From UBA2966 sp965242505 (GTDB taxonomy: Bacteria > Pseudomonadota > Alphaproteobacteria > UBA2966): a stretch of DNA of 64,000 nt. The stretch's first letter is position 1. Each line of letters begins with the position of its first letter. This document shows, piece after piece, positions 61,037 through 64,000 of this stretch. A model generated the notes under the pieces. The model made no database searches, was not told where the DNA came from, and worked only from the letters and a program-made list of their open reading frames with translations. Position numbers and translations under genes: made by a program. The stretch covers positions 1,302,001-1,366,000 of the forward strand of contig OZ251449.1 of the NCBI GenBank assembly GCA_965242505.1. Direction: 5' to 3'.

Positions 61037-61903
61037 ATGCAAAACCTGACTGTATCGCCTTACGAGAGTGATCTCAACCAAGGGAATGCCTATTGGATGG
61101 CTAAGTTGTCCCAACTGGTGTACATGAAACAGGGTAACGATAATCGCCCTGATGAAAAACAGATCCTGAGCACTCTAAAGAGTGAGGACGAGGGTTTCGA
61201 GAAGGTATGGGGGTTCGACCGCAAGAGTAGTCAGGGAATGATTGTCGAACACAACGAGTTTCTCAGCATTGTGTTTCGAGGAACCGACGAATGGAGGGAT
61301 TGGCTCGATAACCTCGACATTGAGAAGCGCGAAACACCAGTCGGTACGTTTCATGAGGGCTTCTGGGAAGCTACTGAAGATATCTGGCCCGAGGCATATC
61401 GGGCCTTCCGCGGCGCTCAGCACGCGCAAAAGGCCCGGGGCGAACCCAAGCGCCCTCTCTTCATCACAGGCCACAGCCTCGGGGGAGCGATGTCGACCGT
61501 TGCCGCAGCAAAACTCCTTGAGGATGACATTCCTTTCACTGCTGTCTACACTTTTGGGCAGCCGCGGGTTGTGGATCGTCCGACAGCGCGCAATTTTAAC
61601 GCCGAATGCAAGGACCGCTACTGGCGGTTCTGCAACGATCTCGACATCGTGACGAGAATTCCGGCCCGACTCGGCGGATACACCCATGTGGGCAGTGTCG
61701 TATATATCGACCATGATGGAAACATCGAGCCGAAGCTGAGTCGCTGGCAACAATTCCTGAACAAGGTCGAGGGAGTCCGGGAAGAATTCGAAGAGAAAGG
61801 CTGGAGCGGTGTGAGCGCCAGCGTCAAGGAGACGATCCGAGACCATGACATTGACAAGTACTGCAAGGCCATCTCGGCCTGCGAAGATTGGCCCGGAGGT
61901 TGA
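61037..61903 (+). CDS. Class 3 lipase family protein
   Basis: 288 residues; GAAGGAAGAG precedes the ATG. The oxyanion strand is LSIVFRGTDEWRDWLDNL, the nucleophile serine lies in FITGHSLGGAMSTVAA, then VYTFGQPRVVDRP, the Asp in DLDIVTRIP and a His in YTHVGSVVYI. No signal peptide. It is AT-richer than its neighbours, so it was probably acquired with the island. Cytoplasmic class 3 lipases sometimes act as defence effectors that damage membranes, but nothing here proves it. Confidence 0.82.
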   Translation: MQNLTVSPYESDLNQGNAYWMAKLSQLVYMKQGNDNRPDEKQILSTLKSEDEGFEKVWGFDRKSSQGMIVEHNEFLSIVFRGTDEWRDWLDNLDIEKRETPVGTFHEGFWEATEDIWPEAYRAFRGAQHAQKARGEPKRPLFITGHSLGGAMSTVAAAKLLEDDIPFTAVYTFGQPRVVDRPTARNFNAECKDRYWRFCNDLDIVTRIPARLGGYTHVGSVVYIDHDGNIEPKLSRWQQFLNKVEGVREEFEEKGWSGVSASVKETIRDHDIDKYCKAISACEDWPGG

Positions 61904-61923
61904 AGGATTATGTCTCTCCTCTG

Positions 61924-62715
61924 CTACCGGGAAGCAGGTGACGGTATCGGGCGGTCTTGAATCGAAGCCGTTTCCGCGAGGCCGAGCAGGACTTCCTGAT
62001 CGAGGCCGTGGCGGACGATCTCGAAGGCGCCGCTCGCTTCCAGCTCGGCCGCCGGGGGCGGGGCGATCTCGAAGGGGAACAGGCGGGGCGCGCGGAGCAG
62101 GGCGGAAGGCGGTTGCGGCTCGCCGCCTTCGGCCGAGAGGCTGGCCTTGAGGACCCAGAGAGCGAGCGGGCCGTCTTCGATGACGCGCTTCGCGGCGCCG
62201 CGATAGACGCCCTTCTCGCCGGTCTCGACCAGGACGCCCCAATCGACGAACGCCCGCAGGACGCGGCGCGCGGCGCGGGCGACGGTTTCGCGTTCGCCCA
62301 GCCGCTCGCGGAGACGCCGCTGAACCTGCGCCGCCGCCGCGGTCCCCTGCAAGCGGAGCAGCCGCCCGGCCGCCTCGGCGACCGCGCCGAAGAAGGGATA
62401 GGCCGCCATGCACATGCGCCAGTGCGCCAGCATCCGGTCGTCCGCGTTCGCCCGCCGAAGCAGGTCGAGCCCTTCGTCGCGGAGCGGTCGCAGCCCCTCG
62501 GGAACCGTCACCCAGACCCCGATCAAAATCGCGACGACCTTGTCCAGGTTCCCGCTCACCCGGCCGTCGCCGAGCGCGAACCGTTCCCGCAGCCGCTCGC
62601 GCAGCGCCGCCGCGACGTCGTCCTTCCCGTTCCCCGCGAGAACCGCATTGGCCGTGTAGTCCAGCCACTCGAGCCGGACGCGCTGGCTGAACCTGACCTG
62701 GCCGCCGCCTTTCAT
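61924..62715 (-). CDS. Protein downstream of pglZ, BrxA-like winged-helix candidate
   Basis: 263 residues: RFSQRVRLEWLDYTANAVLAG, RLLRLQGTAAAAQVQRRL, RRVLRAFVDWGVLVETGEKG and VLKASLSAEGGEPQ. I do not recognise it with certainty. Its start overlaps the pglZ stop (ATGA), and type 3 BREX loci carry a small DNA-binding-type protein after pglZ. The mid region GERETVARAARRVLRAFVDWG looks like a winged helix. Confidence 0.55.
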   Translation of the reverse strand: MKGGGQVRFSQRVRLEWLDYTANAVLAGNGKDDVAAALRERLRERFALGDGRVSGNLDKVVAILIGVWVTVPEGLRPLRDEGLDLLRRANADDRMLAHWRMCMAAYPFFGAVAEAAGRLLRLQGTAAAAQVQRRLRERLGERETVARAARRVLRAFVDWGVLVETGEKGVYRGAAKRVIEDGPLALWVLKASLSAEGGEPQPPSALLRAPRLFPFEIAPPPAAELEASGAFEIVRHGLDQEVLLGLAETASIQDRPIPSPASR

Positions 62716-64000
62716 GCCGCCGCCCGCTCGATTTCCACCACCGGCACGACGACCTCTTCGAGCGAGACGCCGCCGTGCCCGACGATGCGTTCGCCCTTGC
62801 GCACGAAGGCCGAACGGCCCGGCGCGAGCAGCGCCAGGCAGTCTTCGGGAAGCCCGATGGCCGGCCATTCCACCGCGTCCGGGAACCGCGCCTTCACACG
62901 CGCCCGCAAGGCGGCGTCGGAATAGAGGCGCGCGCGTTCGCCCCGGATGTCGGCGAGCGCGCCTTCGGAGGGCCTCCCGATGCCTTCCGCCTCGACGTTG
63001 CCGTGATCCGAAGTCAGGAAGACGGCGAAGCCGCCGTCCAGCAACAGGTCCAGCAGCCCGGCCATGAAACCCTCTTCGGCCCATTGCCGAACCTGGTTGC
63101 GCATCCCCGCCGCGCCGAGCGTCATGCCGTGCATGATCTTGTCGACCTTGTCGACGACGAGGCCGAGCGCGCGCAGTTCCGGCCGCGACAGGAGATCGCG
63201 AACGCCGTCGAGGGCGCCGTCTCCCAGCCCTTTGGCGTAGCCGGCCTCGCGCGCCGCGAGGCCCCGGTCGGCCCAGAAGCCGGCCCACAGAGCCGCTTCC
63301 CTGGCGGTGGTCAGGATGCTCGCGGGAAAATGGAGCGGCGGCTTGCCCGCGAAGATCGCCTGGCGGGAAACGGAGGTAATCGTGGGGATCCAGACGAACG
63401 CGGCGCCCTCACGAAAGCGGAAGCCCGGCCGTTGGTCCGCGAGGACATCCCGGAGCGCGAGCCACTGATCGAGGGCGAGCCCGTCGACGACGACGAGGGC
63501 GGCCTTGCTCCCAGGGTCGTCCGCGAGCCGCCGGGCGATACAGCGCGGCAGGTGGTGCGCCATGACCGGCGGGACCGGCGGCTGGTTGTGGAGCCCCGCG
63601 TAGCGCCGCTCGGCCCAGGTGAGGAAGGCGCGGTCCACCTCCGCGCGAAGCCCGGCGACCCTTCCGTCCACATCCGTCCGCGCCGCGGCGTCGGTCTCCG
63701 ACAGGAGGACGCAGAGTTCCGCCCAACGCCAGGCGAACGCGAACCAGTCCCGGTAGTCCGCCGCCGCGCCGGGAATCGCGCCGCCGACCGTCTCCACGAG
63801 GCCGCGCAGGCGGCGCAGCCTATCCGCCTCCGCGTCGATGCGAATCCCGACCGCCGCCCATTCGCCGCGGAGCGCGCCGCCGGAGTCGTGGACGACGGGG
63901 CGCAGCATCCCTTCGACGAACAGGTTGTCGATATAGACGCGGACGTCGTCGTGGTCGAAAGGCAGGTCCGCAGGTCCGTCGATCGCGAAATGAAACCCTG
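62712..64000 (-). CDS. pglZ: PglZ phosphatase-domain protein of a BREX type 3-like system, 5' end outside window
   Basis: 430 residues are visible and the frame is open to the window edge (GFHFAIDGPADLPFDHDDVR and VYIDNLFVEGM precede the first internal ATG at 63908). The alkaline-phosphatase-like PglZ core has LVVVDGLALDQWLALRD, PTITSVSRQAIFAGKPP, FLTSDHGNVEAEGIGRP and VGHGGVSLEEVVVPVVEI. PglZ is universal in BREX phage defence. The rest of the locus (brxC, pglX, brxHII) is expected beyond 64000. Confidence 0.82.
   Translation of the reverse strand, partial: GFHFAIDGPADLPFDHDDVRVYIDNLFVEGMLRPVVHDSGGALRGEWAAVGIRIDAEADRLRRLRGLVETVGGAIPGAAADYRDWFAFAWRWAELCVLLSETDAAARTDVDGRVAGLRAEVDRAFLTWAERRYAGLHNQPPVPPVMAHHLPRCIARRLADDPGSKAALVVVDGLALDQWLALRDVLADQRPGFRFREGAAFVWIPTITSVSRQAIFAGKPPLHFPASILTTAREAALWAGFWADRGLAAREAGYAKGLGDGALDGVRDLLSRPELRALGLVVDKVDKIMHGMTLGAAGMRNQVRQWAEEGFMAGLLDLLLDGGFAVFLTSDHGNVEAEGIGRPSEGALADIRGERARLYSDAALRARVKARFPDAVEWPAIGLPEDCLALLAPGRSAFVRKGERIVGHGGVSLEEVVVPVVEIERAAA

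Overview
The window is very GC-rich and densely coded on both strands. It looks like a chromosomal segment of an alphaproteobacterium. The support is gene content: an aapJQMP amino-acid transporter, an EipB (DUF1849) envelope protein, a DUF3572 protein, and the run tpiA-secG-pyrG-kdsA-eno-ftsB-pdh-lipA-coq10/ratA, an order typical of that class. The order within the class cannot be fixed from the sequence.

Layout. 0-3 kb is accessory: a frameshifted PIN-domain gene, a stub of an IS256-type transposase and a DNA methyltransferase fused to an HNH domain. 3-7.5 kb is the aap operon on the minus strand, with a frameshift in aapM and a repeat element inserted between aapJ and aapQ. 7.7-29.6 kb is metabolic: cystathionine beta-lyase, L33, aldehyde dehydrogenase, HAD and ROK proteins, EipB, then a long run of catabolic-type enzymes (hydroxyacid dehydrogenase, PhyH, RidA, amidase, Rieske oxygenase, amidohydrolase, class II aldolase, CoA-transferase, CitE-like lyase). 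Toxin-less antitoxin genes (higA, hicB) sit at 24.7-25.5 kb between two copies of the repeat.

29.9-34.6 kb is a small defence-like operon: an MmeI-type restriction-modification gene split by one in-frame stop, overlapping an OLD-like AAA ATPase gene, which overlaps a TOPRIM (DUF3226-like) gene. 34.7-37.5 kb is a two-component system divergent from an EF-hand protein. 37.8-45.3 kb is mixed metabolism, including an aminotransferase followed by two subunits of a sulfopyruvate-decarboxylase-like TPP enzyme. 45.3-55.8 kb is the housekeeping block, where the pyruvate dehydrogenase E1 alpha and beta chains are fused into one polypeptide without the lipoyl domain often found on alphaproteobacterial E1 beta.

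At 55.94 kb a 46-bp 3' fragment of a tRNA-Lys(UUU) gene lies beside a tyrosine integrase. This marks the left edge of an integrated island that runs past the window end. The island holds decayed remnants of a defence operon (DUF1156 methylase tail, HEPN/DUF499-type protein with its middle deleted, AAA ATPase fragment), an autotransporter barrel without a passenger, a DUF1778 antitoxin without a complete toxin, a lipase, and the end of a BREX type 3-like locus (pglZ and a downstream gene).

Throughout the window about a dozen copies of one GC-rich repeat family occur. They share the terminus CCCGCATTTCTCATACCG and internal palindromes, and six of them begin exactly at the TAG stop codon of a gene. 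This family, the AAA-TOPRIM operon and the decayed island are the most interesting signals.
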